64,000 nucleotides of DNA from Limnephilus marmoratus (lineage: Eukaryota; Arthropoda; Insecta; Trichoptera; Limnephilidae), in contig OU862934.1 in NCBI GenBank assembly GCA_917880885.1, forward strand, positions 32,596,734 through 32,660,733. Reading direction: 5' to 3'. Below the pieces are notes generated by a model. That model had not been told where the DNA came from. It did not search any database and worked only from the letters and a program-made list of their open reading frames with translations. Both the position numbers and the translations under genes were made by a program. Of this stretch, positions 42,892-54,249 are shown one piece after another; within the stretch, counting starts at the first letter, position 1, and the number at the start of each line of letters is the position of its first letter.

Positions 42892-44077
42892 TAGGCTTGT
42901 TGAAAAAATATCGATATATCGATATTTTTAATTCAAAATATCGATATTTTTAGCCGATATATTTTGATCCGATATATCGATATTAAATATCCACTATCGA
43001 AAATTGTATCAAAAACGATATTTTTGTATATTTATGTAACGAAAGTCACTAGAATCCAAAACCGTATAGGAACGAACGGAAAAAGTAACTGTATCGGGTT
43101 CGTGACATCTAGCGGTTGAAATTTTAACTATTACTTATTAACTTACAATACTATCTCATATGGTGTAGGTAAGTGCATAGAAATGTATGATATTTTCGGC
43201 CAATTCGACTAAGTCATTCCCATAGCGCCTCCCACACGCACACTTTGGAGCGACCGAGTCCCGCGTTACCTCAGGCCGCCGCACAATGGTTTTACTAATA
43301 TGAGAGCGTCGAAAACAAATCGGAATTTCAAATTGCAGGGACCATTAAATTTTGTTTCTATATCTTGACATCACATACCAGCGCATCTTTCCCCCTATTA
43401 CCGAACTCAGCAAAACGTTTCGTCGCTGCGTAACACGTCAGCAAAGATTGACTTCCCGAGCAGTCAGGACGTTCGTGTGAAAGTACAACGTTTTTTATAT
43501 AACATTTAGGGACTGATAACTTTTTACACCGCTTGCTTGCAAACTTTTTTCAACGTGGATTCAATACCTTTAGGTGTGTATTAAAGATTTTAAGTTTATT
43601 TTTTTCATTTACTAATGCGACAAATTTGGGATATTTAAAAAAAAAACATTTTGTGAATTTAAAAAAAATACGAAGATTTCTGGAATACTTAAGATTAAGG
43701 ATAAATACTGGTTTGCCTGATACAATAAAAAGGTTTAAAAATATTAGTTAGAAGATAGCTTTTTAGTTTTTGATATTTTTGTAATTATTGTCTAATAAAA
43801 ATAAATACTGTTAATAATACCATCATTTTTATTGAGATCTTTGTACATTTAAATAATACACATTGTGTATAAAAATTACCATTGATAATATTGAGCATAA
43901 TACAGTATTATTTTAAAAACGCAAAATCTTTAAAAATTTGACCGATATATCGATATTTTTTCCTCGATATATCGATATATCGATATTTTTTCCTCGATAT
44001 ATCGACGTCGATATTGATATTTTAATAAATATCGATATATCGAAATATCGATATTTTTTTCACTTTCGACATCCCTA
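42892..44077. mobile_element. Non-autonomous hAT-type transposon with perfect 8-bp duplication
   Basis: A 1,186-bp element flanked by CTCCATAC on both sides (42884-42891, 44078-44085). The duplication fits the hAT target pattern nTnnnnAn. The imperfect terminal repeats start TAGGCTTGTTGAAA and, from the other end, TAGGGATGTCGAAA. The subterminal regions are packed with TATCGATA-type motifs, in both orientations, as in many hAT elements. The inside holds only short broken frames, so no transposase. It splits a family B copy; intact family B copies elsewhere in the window show the empty site (CTCCACACAGCATCC). Confidence 0.88.
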
Positions 44078-44085
44078 CTCCATAC

Positions 44086-44155
44086 AGCATCCCCAAGTAA
44101 GAAACAGACTCTGAGTGGAAGTATTTGTTTGGAGCCTCCTGTGTGGAGCTAGTGT
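44086..44155 (+). repeat. Family B copy, right part (after hAT element)
   Basis: AGCATCCCCAAGTAAGAAAC to CTGTGTGGAGCTAGTGTAAA, the 3' hairpin end of family B, contiguous with 42592-42891 before the hAT insertion. Confidence 0.75.
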
Positions 44156-44339
44156 AAAAAAAGAGCTCTTTCAAAAGATGAGATACACAATATACATAGG
44201 TCTCTTTCCTCCAATGTAAGAAAAGTAATAATTTTCTTGCATCTCTCTCACACACCGTACAGTGACGTTACCGAAACCCCTACAATACTCCTAGCCGTGA
44301 CGGTAATTTATAAAGTATGGAAATACTTACAAGGATAAT

Positions 44340-44660
44340 ATTAAAGTGTGAGTAAATTCCAAAAATTCATAAACGTCAAATGTCAATGCGCTTGTGGTTT
44401 TCTATTTGTTCTTAAACATATAATGCTGCATCTCTTTCTTTCACTTTCAATAACAACCTTCGAAAACAAGGCAAACGTTGAACGTTTGTCTGCACCCCCC
44501 CAAAGGAAACATATAACCATTATCAAGCAAAACACGGACGGTTGCGCATCGATAATTGCTTCTTTGTGTAATTTTTACCTTAATAAAAAAACTGAAATTA
44601 ATTCAGCTAATAAGTTAACACATGTTTCTGAGGCGGTACGAAGTTCGTCAGGTCAGCTAG
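44340..44660 (+). repeat. Helitron-like 3' region ending in CTAG
   Basis: It ends GTTCGTCAGGTCAGCTAG followed by T, the expected CTRR/T junction. The 5' boundary was not identified; 44340 is an approximate limit. Confidence 0.4.
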
Positions 44661-44734
44661 TATAGATATAATATGTGTTTTATGAACTACTATTTTTGTT
44701 TAAATAAACCGCCTGAATACAGTAATCCCCAGAT

Positions 44735-44825
44735 TCAAAAGGGTCTCAATTCACCTTTTATCTTCTCGGAACTTCCTCTCCTTCCTTTCCCTAAATGGAC
44801 CCTCCACAGAGCATTCCGTGAGAGT
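44735..44825 (+). repeat. Family B fragment
   Basis: TCTCGGAACTTCCTCTCCTT and ACCCTCCACAGAGCATTCCG correspond to the pyrimidine-rich end of family B. Confidence 0.5.
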
Positions 44826-44854
44826 TAATGTTTAAAAAAATCTACAGTTTACAA

Positions 44855-44985
44855 TTTACATGCGTTAGAAGTGAAACTAAAAAGTCGCTAGATGTCGCTT
44901 TCTTTTCTTTTGCCTGTTTATTTTAAAGTGGTGTGAAGATTGGATATTGATTTCACAAAAATACATTTTTTTGTATTTTCTAGGA
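44855..44985 (+). repeat. Family Y repeat fragment
   Basis: GTTAGAAGTGAAACTAAAAA and GTCGCTAGATGTCGCTTTCT match family Y. Confidence 0.45.
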
Positions 44986-45714
44986 TTCAGTGCATTATAT
45001 TAGATCCGACGCGCGACGACCCGTCAAATAATAAATTTTCCTGACGCATTTCGGTTTCATCCAAATTTCAAGTCGCTAACGGGGCTAAATGAGCTTCACT
45101 TCAAAACGCAGTAGTGTTGATGAATGTTGGCGACATGCGACGTGTAATACTAATAACATAATAGTTGAAAATAGATGACCCATCTTCCTTGCTATCTCTA
45201 TTATCTATGAAAAAGGACAAAATACACATAACAGTTGAGAAGCGTTGACAGTAATATCATCCGAAAAATAAATCGTAATCAAATATCGACTTGATTTAAT
45301 TTCAGTAATTTTTCACAGAGTTTTCAAATTTTTTGCTATTTTTACCGCATACGTAAAACGAGTATTACCTTCGCCATTCTTAGGTTGATGGATGCTTTTA
45401 ATAAATTCCCGACATAGTGAACATAGGGACGTAGGGAACCGCGACAGGTGTATTCTGCAATTTATGCAGGACAAAAAATGTAATCAAAAATATGAAATTG
45501 CGACCGTATATTCCGCTGGAGGGATGCATTATTCCACTAATAAATCTCGCCTGATATTGTGAACCCTACAACCAAACGGTTTTTATTGAAACGATTAGAA
45601 CTGTATATTTATCGTGGGAACTTTACTACCACTAGGTAATTCTGTAATCAGCTGTGGTGGGAAATTGAATTATAAGATGTTATCAATCTAATTATAATTG
45701 AAATCTGATAATTA
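44986..45714. other. Intron sequence, unrecognised
   Basis: No repeat shared within the window and no coding signal. The same applies to 45821-46534, where the 71- and 157-codon frames are LINE-derived or random. Confidence 0.45.
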
Positions 45715-45820
45715 TAATTAAAATCAAGACTGCTGTCCAGAAACACCAAGATAATAGTTTACAAAACACTTATCAGACCAGTACTCACATTCGCAGCTTA
45801 GACTTGGGTACTAACTAAGA
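45715..45820 (+). pseudogene. LINE RT fragment
   Basis: A frame reading SRLLSRNTKIIVYKTLIRPV, LTFAA, a stop, then TWVLT matches the thumb motif (YKT.IRPV.TY..E.W.L) of RTE-like RTs. Confidence 0.55.
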
Positions 45821-46534
45821 GTATCTTCGGACCGGTTTCAGAAAATGAATTTTGGCGCAGACCATAGACATCCAAATTTAGTAGACGAGAAGATACAGAT
45901 GAGGGGTAAAACCAAACTATGGGGGGACGAAGAGGGGAAATATGACTGTGATTCGTTAAAAAATCAATCTGACAGTATATAGGCACCTCGCATTATAATA
46001 TCACCATTTAGTTCTTAAAAGCAAAATCTGCTTTTGAATGAATAGACCTTTTTACATGGGAGCGCAAATTGCTCTCCACGTTATTAACATTTTTGCGAAG
46101 TCCAAATACGGCAAATTTAAGTTCCCCACTTTTCACAGACGAATATTTTGTTGCCGTATTTATATTACACTTTTACCAATGTTTCATAATTTACTTACCC
46201 CTGTAACCAGCGACGAGCATACTGGAGAACCGCCCACGTTCGTTATGATCGACATGGTTTAGGGTATAATGTGTAGCACGAGCTACCATTTTTACCGTGT
46301 TATTTCGTAAAATGTACGATGAGAGCTCGACGCTGGTCCGGACAAGAATGATGACGTCACATTTTTTAGATTCAAGCGAGGCTCTCGTAAGCCCCGCCGG
46401 TTCCATGGAATGGGGAGGGGGAAATCATACGCTTTTATCACTTAGGGCAGGTCTATATATATTCATATGTCTATGGCGCAGACGTTATAACAATGAGCTA
46501 TATACTCTGTTTAAGAATCTAAACATCACAAAAT

Positions 46535-46800
46535 TTATAAAACTGGGAAGACTTCGGTGGCTGTATCATGTGGAGAGAATGACCGAGCATCAAGCACCAA
46601 AGTCGCTGCTGAACTCAAGATCGACAGGGCGAAGGAGCCTGGGAAGACCTAGTTTAAAACGTCCTCAAAGATATATCTACCTTGGAGATTGTAAACTGGA
46701 AAGAGCTGGTAAAAACCGTGATGAATGGAGGAAGACTCTTGAGGAGGCCAAGACTCACCAGGGGTTGTAGAGCCAAGAGTGATGATGATGGTGGTTGTTA
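46535..46800 (+). pseudogene. RTE-like LINE 3' end with GAT-type tail
   Basis: LGRLRWLYHVERMTEHQAPK, GRRSLGRPSLKRPQ and NRDEWRKTLEEAKTHQGL, stop, then GATGATGATGG. Second copy of the 41862-42120 family, with a small deletion in the middle. Confidence 0.7.
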
Positions 46801-46924
46801 TATATTTAAACTCACAAGTATGGTTAAATCGTAGGTCGATGTGTTGGGAACTATAATACTTATATTTTGTAAATAAGAAAATTGCTATTCGTTTTTATGT
46901 ATTTGCTTACAAAAACTGAATGAA

Positions 46925-47370
46925 TTACCTAATTTGGGAGGCGGGTATGGGTACCGCCGCCCCGGGAAACATTTATTGGATAACCAACACCTCTGAAATA
47001 GGTCAACACAAGCGGTACGCTACGTTTGGTGACTTAGCAGGGGTGCCCGGGTTCATGGGGCTAGGTTTGTTCGGATCTTGGCGACGGATGCGTCTGCCCA
47101 CCGACTGCGTTGCAAGCCGGATCGGGAGAGACTGATCGAGGGAGAACTTTTGACCTCTCTAAGGCCTCCCTCGGAACATTGCCTTGCACCGCAGTGGGCG
47201 GGATAGATAGATAGGTCTGTCACTCCCGGACACACTGACCCCCAGATTCCTACCCAACCCTCATATATTTTTCTTTCCCAGAACTCCCTCTTCTTCCTTT
47301 CCCTAAAAAGATCACACAGCATCCCTAAAGATGATATAGGCCCTGAGGGGAATTATTTTCCTCAGTTTAT
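46925..47370 (+). repeat. Family B repeat, near full-length copy
   Basis: It starts TTGGGAGGCGGGTATGGGTA, then has GGATAACCAACACCTCTG, the TTTGGTGACTTAGCAGGGGT core and AACTTTTGACCTCTC. It ends with CCTGAGGGGAATTATTTTCC. It is about 445 bp with no coding capacity. The family ends in a hairpin module in better-preserved copies (26120-26200). It could be a SINE-like retroelement or a MITE; I saw no tRNA-like promoter in it. Confidence 0.75.
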
Positions 47371-47600
47371 TTTTTAAATTTAAATTCAAAATAGGAAGAT
47401 TTGTATTTGACATAATATGATATGCACATACAAAGAGGTGAATGTAGTGTATATTGTAAATAGTCCGTATCAGTTTTTTTGTCAGTTTTTTGAACTTTTA
47501 TTAACGGATCTAATTTTGTTTTAGAGCATCCTCCCCAGACAATTATACCGTAAGATATAATTGAATTCATATCTGTATCTATCCCATATGTTATGTACAT
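47370..47600 (-). pseudogene. LINE RT fragment (thumb)
   Basis: The minus strand gives MNSIISYGIIVWGGCSKTKL and DPLIKVQKT, the thumb motif of the Jockey/CR1-group RT. It is adjacent to a GAAGATGGCC...GAAACCTGTTAC motif at 47632-47668. Confidence 0.5.
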
Positions 47601-47739
47601 AAATCATAGATTATGAATAATTTTACCAGTCTGAAGATGGCCTTAACACGCTGAAACCTGTTACGGTCACAAATAAATAAAAGTGGAAATAAGTTTTATA
47701 TTTGCTTTAATATATTACCTCATCTCTACATCTCTATCT

Positions 47740-48410
47740 TCTCTACATCTCTACATATTATAAATTAAAGTTCTCCGCGTCATCTGTCTGTCTGTCTGTT
47801 CGCGATAAAATCAAAAACTACTGAACGGATTTTCATGCAGTTTTCACCAATAGATAGAGTGATTCGTGAAGAAGGTTTAAGTTTATAATTTGTCAAGGAT
47901 TTGTTTAAATTGGTTGAAACATAACGATAATTGTTAGAAGTGTCGGAAAAAGTCAAGCCACCTCGGGGCTTTAATTGAAAACATTACCTTAATCCCTTTG
48001 AGATATAACAAAACAATGCATGGTGGAATATTCCTCTTTTATAGATCTAAAAAAAAGTCCGTGATGGCATATAACTATCTTTTACGGATAGCTTACTATA
48101 CCCATTCTATCTTCTAAAAAAATTGTCGCGTACAATGCGGTAATTGAAAAATTATTTAGACGGTTACAGTATTAATCCTTATCAATTATCAACTTAAATA
48201 CGTTAGTTACCTCAAGCATTTCTTGCACATTATTATAATCTTTCGCACCATCTCTACGTATTATAAATTAAAGTCCTCCGCGGCGTCTGTCTGTCTGTCT
48301 CTTCGCCATAAACTCAAATATGGCGGTGGTTAAAAAGGTTGGATAGCCATCCAGTAGATGGCGTTGTGTTTAGTTAGCCACAGCAACGCGTGGCCGGGTC
48401 AGCTATTTGA
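47740..48410 (+). repeat. Helitron-like repeat, uninterrupted copy (two tandem starts)
   Basis: Two start-like segments (CTCTACATATTATAAATTAA at 47750 and a similar one at 48252), each followed by GTCTGTCTGTCTG. The end CAACGCGTGGCCGGGTCAGC is at 48385-48404. This arrangement and ending are common to small non-autonomous Helitrons of insects. The final CTRR is degraded (CTAT). Confidence 0.6.
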
Positions 48411-49018
48411 ATTTATTTTATCTTTCCCAAAAACTTCCACTATCACACAAGGTACAAATGTTCTTTTGAATGTACAGTACTGACGCAAATAATTAAATGT
48501 ATTTGGTGGTAGTGTGTATTATAAGGTATTCAGCGTGAGTACAGTCGGGGTCCTCCCCGGGGAACTTTGTAAATTCAGGTTCCATTAAAACTACCCCTAA
48601 ACCTATAAAAACCACCTACTTCGGGTCGGTACTGTACCCTGAATGGGTTCTACCGTAATGATTTTATTCTTTCTGGAGGGTGTGTTGCAAAAGAAAACGA
48701 ATTATTTTTCTCTGTATTTTTTAACATTTTTTAAACCGTCAGGCCTCGACCATATTTTTGAAGTAAAACTTCTTTACGCACGCTCGACTTGGGGATAAGC
48801 TGGTCGGGTCGTAGGTCACCCCAAGGTCGTAGGTCACCCCAAGGTCGTAGATCACCTCAAGGTCACCCCAGGGTTTAGGTCACCCCATGGTCATAGGTCA
48901 CCCCACAATCGTAGGTCATAGATCACCCCATGGTCATATGTCAAACAAAGTCAATGTGAATGTCATATGTCACCCCAAGGTCATAGGTCACCCCAAGGTT
49001 ATACAGGTATCGTATAAA

Positions 49019-52000
49019 TTATTATTAAACCCTGGATTACTCTAGGATTAATAAAAGCCATTAGAAAAAAAAATAAACTTTATAAAATAACACAAAGGCT
49101 ACTAGTATATAAATATATTAACTACTCTAATCAGAAAAACGAAAAACGACTATTACTCAAAAAATATTTCAGAAGATAAAGACAATAATAAAAAAATATG
49201 GTCAACAATAAATGAAATAATAAATAAAAAAAATATATATAAGCACATATCAGAAATATCAGATGGGAAATTAATATATAACGTACAGAATGACACAAAA
49301 ATATGTTGTAATATTTTAAATAACTATTTTAATAACGTTGGAAAAAACCTAGCAAAATCCATAAATACAACCAATATATCAAATCCACAACAAATAACAC
49401 AATGTCAAATAAATAAATTTCACCCAGTCACAGAAGCCGATATTGACAAAACTATCTCGGAACTAAAAGAAGGTTCCGCCCCCGGCTTATATAACATAGA
49501 TGCAAAGACAATAAAAGCGATGAAAACATACTTAGTTCTCCCCATAACACATATAATAAACCTAAGTCTAACAAGTGGCGAATTTCCCAATAATTATAAA
49601 AGAGCAATTATAACTTCCATTTATAAAACAGACTGTCCTAAAGATCCACAAAATTACCGCCCGATTTCCCTCCTATCAAACATATAAAAATATATGAGAA
49701 AATTGTAAAAAAACAAATTTGGACATTCTTAGAAGAAAATAAAATAATTAATGATAACCAATTCGGCTTCAAAAAAAATACAAGTACTCATGACGCGATA
49801 GCAAAAATAACTAACTATTTATATACGGCCCTAGATTCCGATAAAAAATGTATCGGAATATTTATAGACCTGAAAAAAGCTTTCGACAGCATATCACATA
49901 AAAAATTAATAAATAAATTAAAATCGATAGGAATTAATGGGAAAGTCTTAGCATGGATAACTAGTTATTTACATAAAAGACCTCAACAAGTAAAATTACT
50001 CAATCAAGTCAGCGATTCAAAATATAGCGACTTTCAATACCCCAAGGTACAGTTTTAGGACCACTGTTATTTATTATATATGTCAATGATATATTCCATA
50101 TTTCCAAATATGGAGACATTGTCTCCTACGCTGGCGATACAGTCCTACTACTAAAAGCAAACACATGGTCTGAATTAAATAAAATGGCAAACAGATATCA
50201 ATGCACTAAAATTATGGTTTGATGAAAACCTGTTGACTTTAAATTCTAAAAAAACCTATTATTTACCATTTTCCATTAAAAAACAAGAAACACCTAAAGA
50301 ATTAAACATAATAATCCACTCTGCGACAAATACAGAAAACCACAAATGCAATATATTATGTACAAACAAAGATATTCTGTACAAACATAGAAAGCAAGAC
50401 CGATATTAAGTACCTGGGCATAATAATAGACCAGCGTTTAAAATGGTCCCCACACATAAATATTCTGAACAACAGAATAAGGAAACTAACATATATATTT
50501 AGATGCTTAAGAGATATTTTAAACGAAAAATTACTTCGTTTATTATTACACATACTTATTACACATACTTCGCTTTCTGTCAATCAATTATACAATACGG
50601 CATTATAGGATGGGGCGGTACATATACAAATCAAACACAAACAATTTACATATCACAAAAACTAATAATCAAAACAATTTTAAAACACCCTACACATATT
50701 CATCCGAACTGTTATTCAAACAATTTAAGGTCAGAAAATTAAATGCGTTATACTTTTACCACGCAACATTACAAATTTATAAAGATAATATTCAAAATAA
50801 AGTTGCACCCTTCAAAAATAACAGAAATCTTAGACAAACATCAATACTTCCTATTCCAAAATGTAAAAAATGTAACATATCTATTTCGCGAGTAGGTACT
50901 GCTTAAAGCAGGTACTGTTTATTGTCTATTAATTTTTTATTTTTTATTTAACTTTGTTGGTTGGCGAAACTGCAACGACACCGGAAACGGGCGTTCGGGG
51001 GAAAGATGGCGGAGGACATAACGTAGTTTTGTGTGGGGGAGCAGATTTTCGGGGCGATGGGGATTATGTTGTGAGTTACGAAGGCGATGTAGCCTAGAAA
51101 GTTTGTTTTTACACGTCACGTGAGTGTGTGACAACTCTAATGGCACTGTAGCCGATTTATTTTGTTAAATCCCCCGCCGGATGCCGCGAGATAATGTTGT
51201 CCGCGTGCTGATGTTTTTTACACCAAATTCATCGGGTGATGAACTGCCCGCAAGGATTCTTTGCTGGTGAATCCTTTGGCCGATGAGGTTCCCTCATGCC
51301 GCTTGATGGGTGAGGACCTTCCGTGCTCGTTTTGTTGGGTGAATTCCCTTTACTGATGAAGCGGCTCCTAGACTCTGTTGGACCCGCCAAATATCCTTTG
51401 TTGTACCTTTGGGCCGGTGAGATTCCCCATGCCGCCTGATGGATGGAGGCTCAACCGAGCTTTTTGTGTTGGGAGGACTCCCTTTAACCAAACGCCCCAT
51501 GACGTGTGGAACGGCGTTTTGGAGTTTGCTGTTGACGATCGCTGTTGAGGATTGCTCTACACGACTGGAAGAGAATCACGACGACGCGACGGGACGTACG
51601 CGCTTCTAATAACCAACCGTAATTTTAACATAACTCTCTCTCTCCAAATCTGATAGATGCCAAAGGTATTTATGTTTCCTTTTTTTTACCTTTCTTTGAT
51701 GTTATTTGCAAAGTGCAATAAAGCCTTTTTTTTACATTTCACTAGAAAATACTTTCTTTTATTTATATGCATGATCTCTGATCCCTATCTCCACCATCCT
51801 GAGATGGATGTTCTTTATGCTCTGGGAGGCTGTCGGATGACAAAGGTAGGTAACCTATATTAAAATGGCTTTACAAAAAACAATAGGACAGTTAAATCAT
51901 AAATATCTCGTAGTTAAATTTTTTAATTCACTACCTGAAAAAATCAGAAACATGAACAGAAACATAAAAAAATTCAAAACTCTGCTAAAAAATTACACTG

Positions 52001-52150
52001 ATAATTTGAACTGAATAAAAAATAATAAATTGAACCAATATTATAACACCCCCCATACACACAAGCCCTGCTTATTTATGGGGGTACATCATGTACATAT
52101 ATTATGTAATTAATTATTGTAAAAAATATATTATAATTTATGAAAAAAAA
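49019..52150 (+). mobile_element. 5'-truncated LINE (Jockey/CR1 group) inside family X, itself interrupted
   Basis: Broken frames read PWITLGLIKAIRKKNKLYKI, DNQFGFKKNTSTHDAIAKIT, GIFIDLKKAFDSISHKKLIN and TLNSKKTYYLPFSI. After an insertion (about 50896-51854) the C-terminus resumes: KYLVVKFFNSLPEKIRNMNR then a stop near 52014. It ends in an A-run at 52141-52151. The palm has at least four frame changes and the ADD box reads AGD, so this copy is old and inactive. Confidence 0.75.
50896..51854. mobile_element. GC-rich insertion of unknown type inside the LINE
   Basis: About 959 bp interrupts the LINE C-terminus. GTAGGTA occurs at both junctions (50890-50896 and 51849-51855). The inside is clearly more GC-rich than the LINE. 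It has two similar blocks (GAGGTTCCCTCATGCCGC at 51286 and GAGATTCCCCATGCCGC at 51419). No protein, terminal inverted repeat or LTR partner was recognised; a solo LTR is possible. Confidence 0.5.
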
Positions 52151-52354
52151 AAATAAGTTAGTGTAGTTTTACTTCAGTCGTGTGGTCTAAAGCACACTCG
52201 TTTTTTTTAGAGTGTCAAAATATTTCCGCTTTGCAATAAAACAAAAATAAATGGAATATTCCTGAACATATCCGAAAACTAAAAACTGTTTTTGAAATGT
52301 GACAAAAAACGCTTTCAAATTTTACGTATCGAAATAAACATATAATTTTGAATT

Positions 52355-52460
52355 TTCCTTATTTATTTTTAGGGTGTTATGCCGTGTTGCGCTATCTCCT
52401 TCTTTATCCAACGCTTTGGACAGCGTTACAGTGTCCATCATTAGGGCAAATGGTGATAAT
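52355..52460 (+). repeat. Family Z repeat fragment
   Basis: AGGGTGTTATGCCGTGTTGC, GACAGCGTTACAGTGTCCAT and CATTAGGGCAAATGGTG match family Z. Confidence 0.6.
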
Positions 52461-52784
52461 AAAAATAAAAATCTAAAATCATATCATATAATTTTGAAGT
52501 ATAAAAATTTTTCGTTCAAAAATAAAAAAGTTTTAAAATGTTTCTTCTATCTTAAATTTCTGATAACAAAAAAAAATACATATTTTATCTGTGTTATAAA
52601 CGTTATTGTCACCTCACTTTTTTATAGTTCCATGTAAAAATAATTAATAAAAAATTTCCAAAGTTACATAATTTTTTTCAAATTGGGATCTGAAACTTTG
52701 GTTTCAAAAAGGTGTACATTTTATTTATTTTGTGGTTGGCTTTTTGGTGTTTTCTCTTTCTAACGGTAATGAGCCTTTTCACAC

Positions 52785-53133
52785 CGCGACAAAATATCCA
52801 CGTCATAATATCCTCCGACAAAATATCTACTAAAACCTAACATAACCCAACCTTATTTTACATTTGACTATTTTTGAATAATAATTTATTGTCTTTGCAG
52901 GATGTCTGTATTATTTTTGTCCCATTTTTCAATTTTTTTAACGATAATTTATTGTCTTTACAGTACGTCTGTATTATTTTTGTCCCATTTTACTATTTTT
53001 CAACAATAGTTTATTGTCTTTATAGTTTGTCTGTATTATTTTTGTCGCATTTTTTTGTTAAGATAGGTTAGGTTTTAGTAGATATTTTGTTGAATAATGT
53101 TTTCTCCGTAGAATATATTGTCGAAAGTCGCGG
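52785..53133. mobile_element. Inverted-repeat element with a 62-bp tandem repeat
   Basis: The ends are CGCGACAAAATATCC and a degenerate reverse complement. An inner inverted pair is ATCTACTAAAACCTAAC (52826) and GTTAGGTTTTAGTAGAT (53066). The centre has three tandem units of 62-63 bp starting at 52885, 52948 and 53010 (TTTATTGTCTTT...GTCTGTATTATTTTTGTC). Same family as 26765-27118. Confidence 0.65.
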
Positions 53134-53571
53134 AACCTTTTCTAACGCCACGCTGTTTGTACCATAATTCTCACTTTTATATCGTATTTAAGCAAACGAT
53201 GGAAGTTTTATCGTATGTTTAATTTAAGATAATGTTTAATGATAATTTTCATCGTATGGTTCATCCTTTCTACTAACATAATCATATGGTTGTATTTCTG
53301 TGGCCAAACGAAATACGCAAAAAGTTCAAGTTTGAAGTTTAGTGTTTGGTAGCTTGTGGGGTTAAACACAAAAATATATTACAGTAACGTCGCATCGTTT
53401 AACTACCACGTAATAATATAGCATTAATTCTATAATATTATTTTTTATTCCTTCCAAACACAAGTGCTAGTCTCTTCATTGCCGTACAATTACTTTAAAA
53501 TATTATTATTTTTAAATGATAAACTAATGTTTAAGATAAGATTTTTAGGCATAGCACAAAGGGTAACAATT

Positions 53572-53865
53572 ATTATAAGTAATAATTATTAGCCTGAGAC
53601 ACTCATCTACATTGAAAAAAATCTGCAGAGAAAAGATACATGCCGCCGACGGGACTCAAACCCGCGTGGAATGAAATAATGGTACCTATATATTGAATTA
53701 TTTGGCGGGTTGGAGATAAGCCGACGTAGCTCACTGAATAGAGCAGTTCTCCGGAATTCAGAAGGACGCGGGTTCGAGTCCCGTCGGCGACATGTATGTT
53801 TTCTCGGGAGATTTTTTTCAATGTAGATGAATGTTTCAGGCTAATAATTATTACTTACTTATAAT
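53572..53865. repeat. Inverted pair of a tRNA-like repeat (foldback)
   Basis: The left arm (53572-53666) and right arm (53767-53865) are inverted copies, about 90% alike, with TACATTGAAAAAAATCT as a landmark. The ~100-bp centre holds a tRNA-like sequence. It lies 127 bp upstream of roughest exon 3. A single related copy is at 10975-11120. Confidence 0.75.
53720..53791 (+). repeat. tRNA-like sequence, not a functional tRNA
   Basis: 72 nt with perfect D stem (GCTC/GAGC), a good T arm (GCGGG TTCGAGT CCCGT) and 5 of 7 acceptor pairs. The anticodon stem does not pair in the standard register. The A and B boxes look usable by RNA polymerase III. Best read as the head of a tRNA-derived SINE. Confidence 0.6.
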
Positions 53866-53992
53866 AATTTAAAATATTATTGTCACAGCCTTCTTTGCGG
53901 CCGTTACCTTTTTTTGTTCTGTTTCATCTTTCGGTAAGATTTATTAGTATAACCTTCTTTTTTAATGATTAAATTATTTGTTTTGTTTGCAG

Positions 53993-54073
53993 GTGACTTT
54001 TCTCTGGACATTTTTCCAGTCCAACTTGACGATGACGCGAAATATCAGTGCCAAGTTAGCGCTGGTCCTCTGG
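53993..54073 (+). CDS. rst: roughest/kirre-like protein, coding exon 3 (Ig domain 1, second part)
   Basis: An 81-nt exon after the acceptor TTTGTTTGCAG (AG at 53991-53992) with a GTAAGT donor at 54074. It is entered and left in phase 1. It encodes DFSLDIFPVQLDDDAKYQCQVSAGPLG, the E-F strands of Ig domain 1 with the DDDAKYQCQV motif that holds the second disulfide cysteine. Together with exon 2 it completes the Cys-Trp-Cys Ig core. It lies 18.2 kb from exon 2, across the repeat-filled intron 2. Confidence 0.93.
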
Positions 54074-54249
54074 GTAAGTTTTCTAAATTCAAATACCGTC
54101 CTTCCTCTCTCCCTTCGTTCACCCTCTCTCTTACTAATTTTCAAACCATTCTTTGTCAGATGCCAATAGATGTTTGCTTTCTTATTTCAAAACTGAGCGA
54201 ATCTTTCTAAAAGTACGTTTCCGTAACAGTTAATCCCTTATATGCACTA

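Larger units (their letters stand above)
48757..52208 (+). repeat. Family X repeat, split by a LINE
   Basis: Left part 48757-49018: TTTTTGAAGTAAAACTTCTT, CGCACGCTCGACTTGGGG and an 18-bp minisatellite (48805-49005). Right part 52150-52208: AAGTTAGTG, AGTTTTACTTCAGTCGTGTG and GTCTAAAGCACACTCG. The copy at 56079-56425 shows the same two ends in 347 bp. Everything between is a later insertion. Confidence 0.7.
35784..53992 (+). other. Intron 2 of the roughest-like gene, about 18.2 kb, repeat-filled
   Basis: The intron is bounded by GT (35784) and AG (53991-53992). It contains LINE pieces on both strands, a hAT-type element, Helitron-like repeats, family B copies and the three-level nest at 48.8-52.2 kb, each listed separately. 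No additional family exon could be recognised inside it. Confidence 0.8.

Noticed and set aside
53720..53791. Functional tRNA gene
   Set aside because: The anticodon stem does not pair and two acceptor pairs are lost; it is part of a repeated element.
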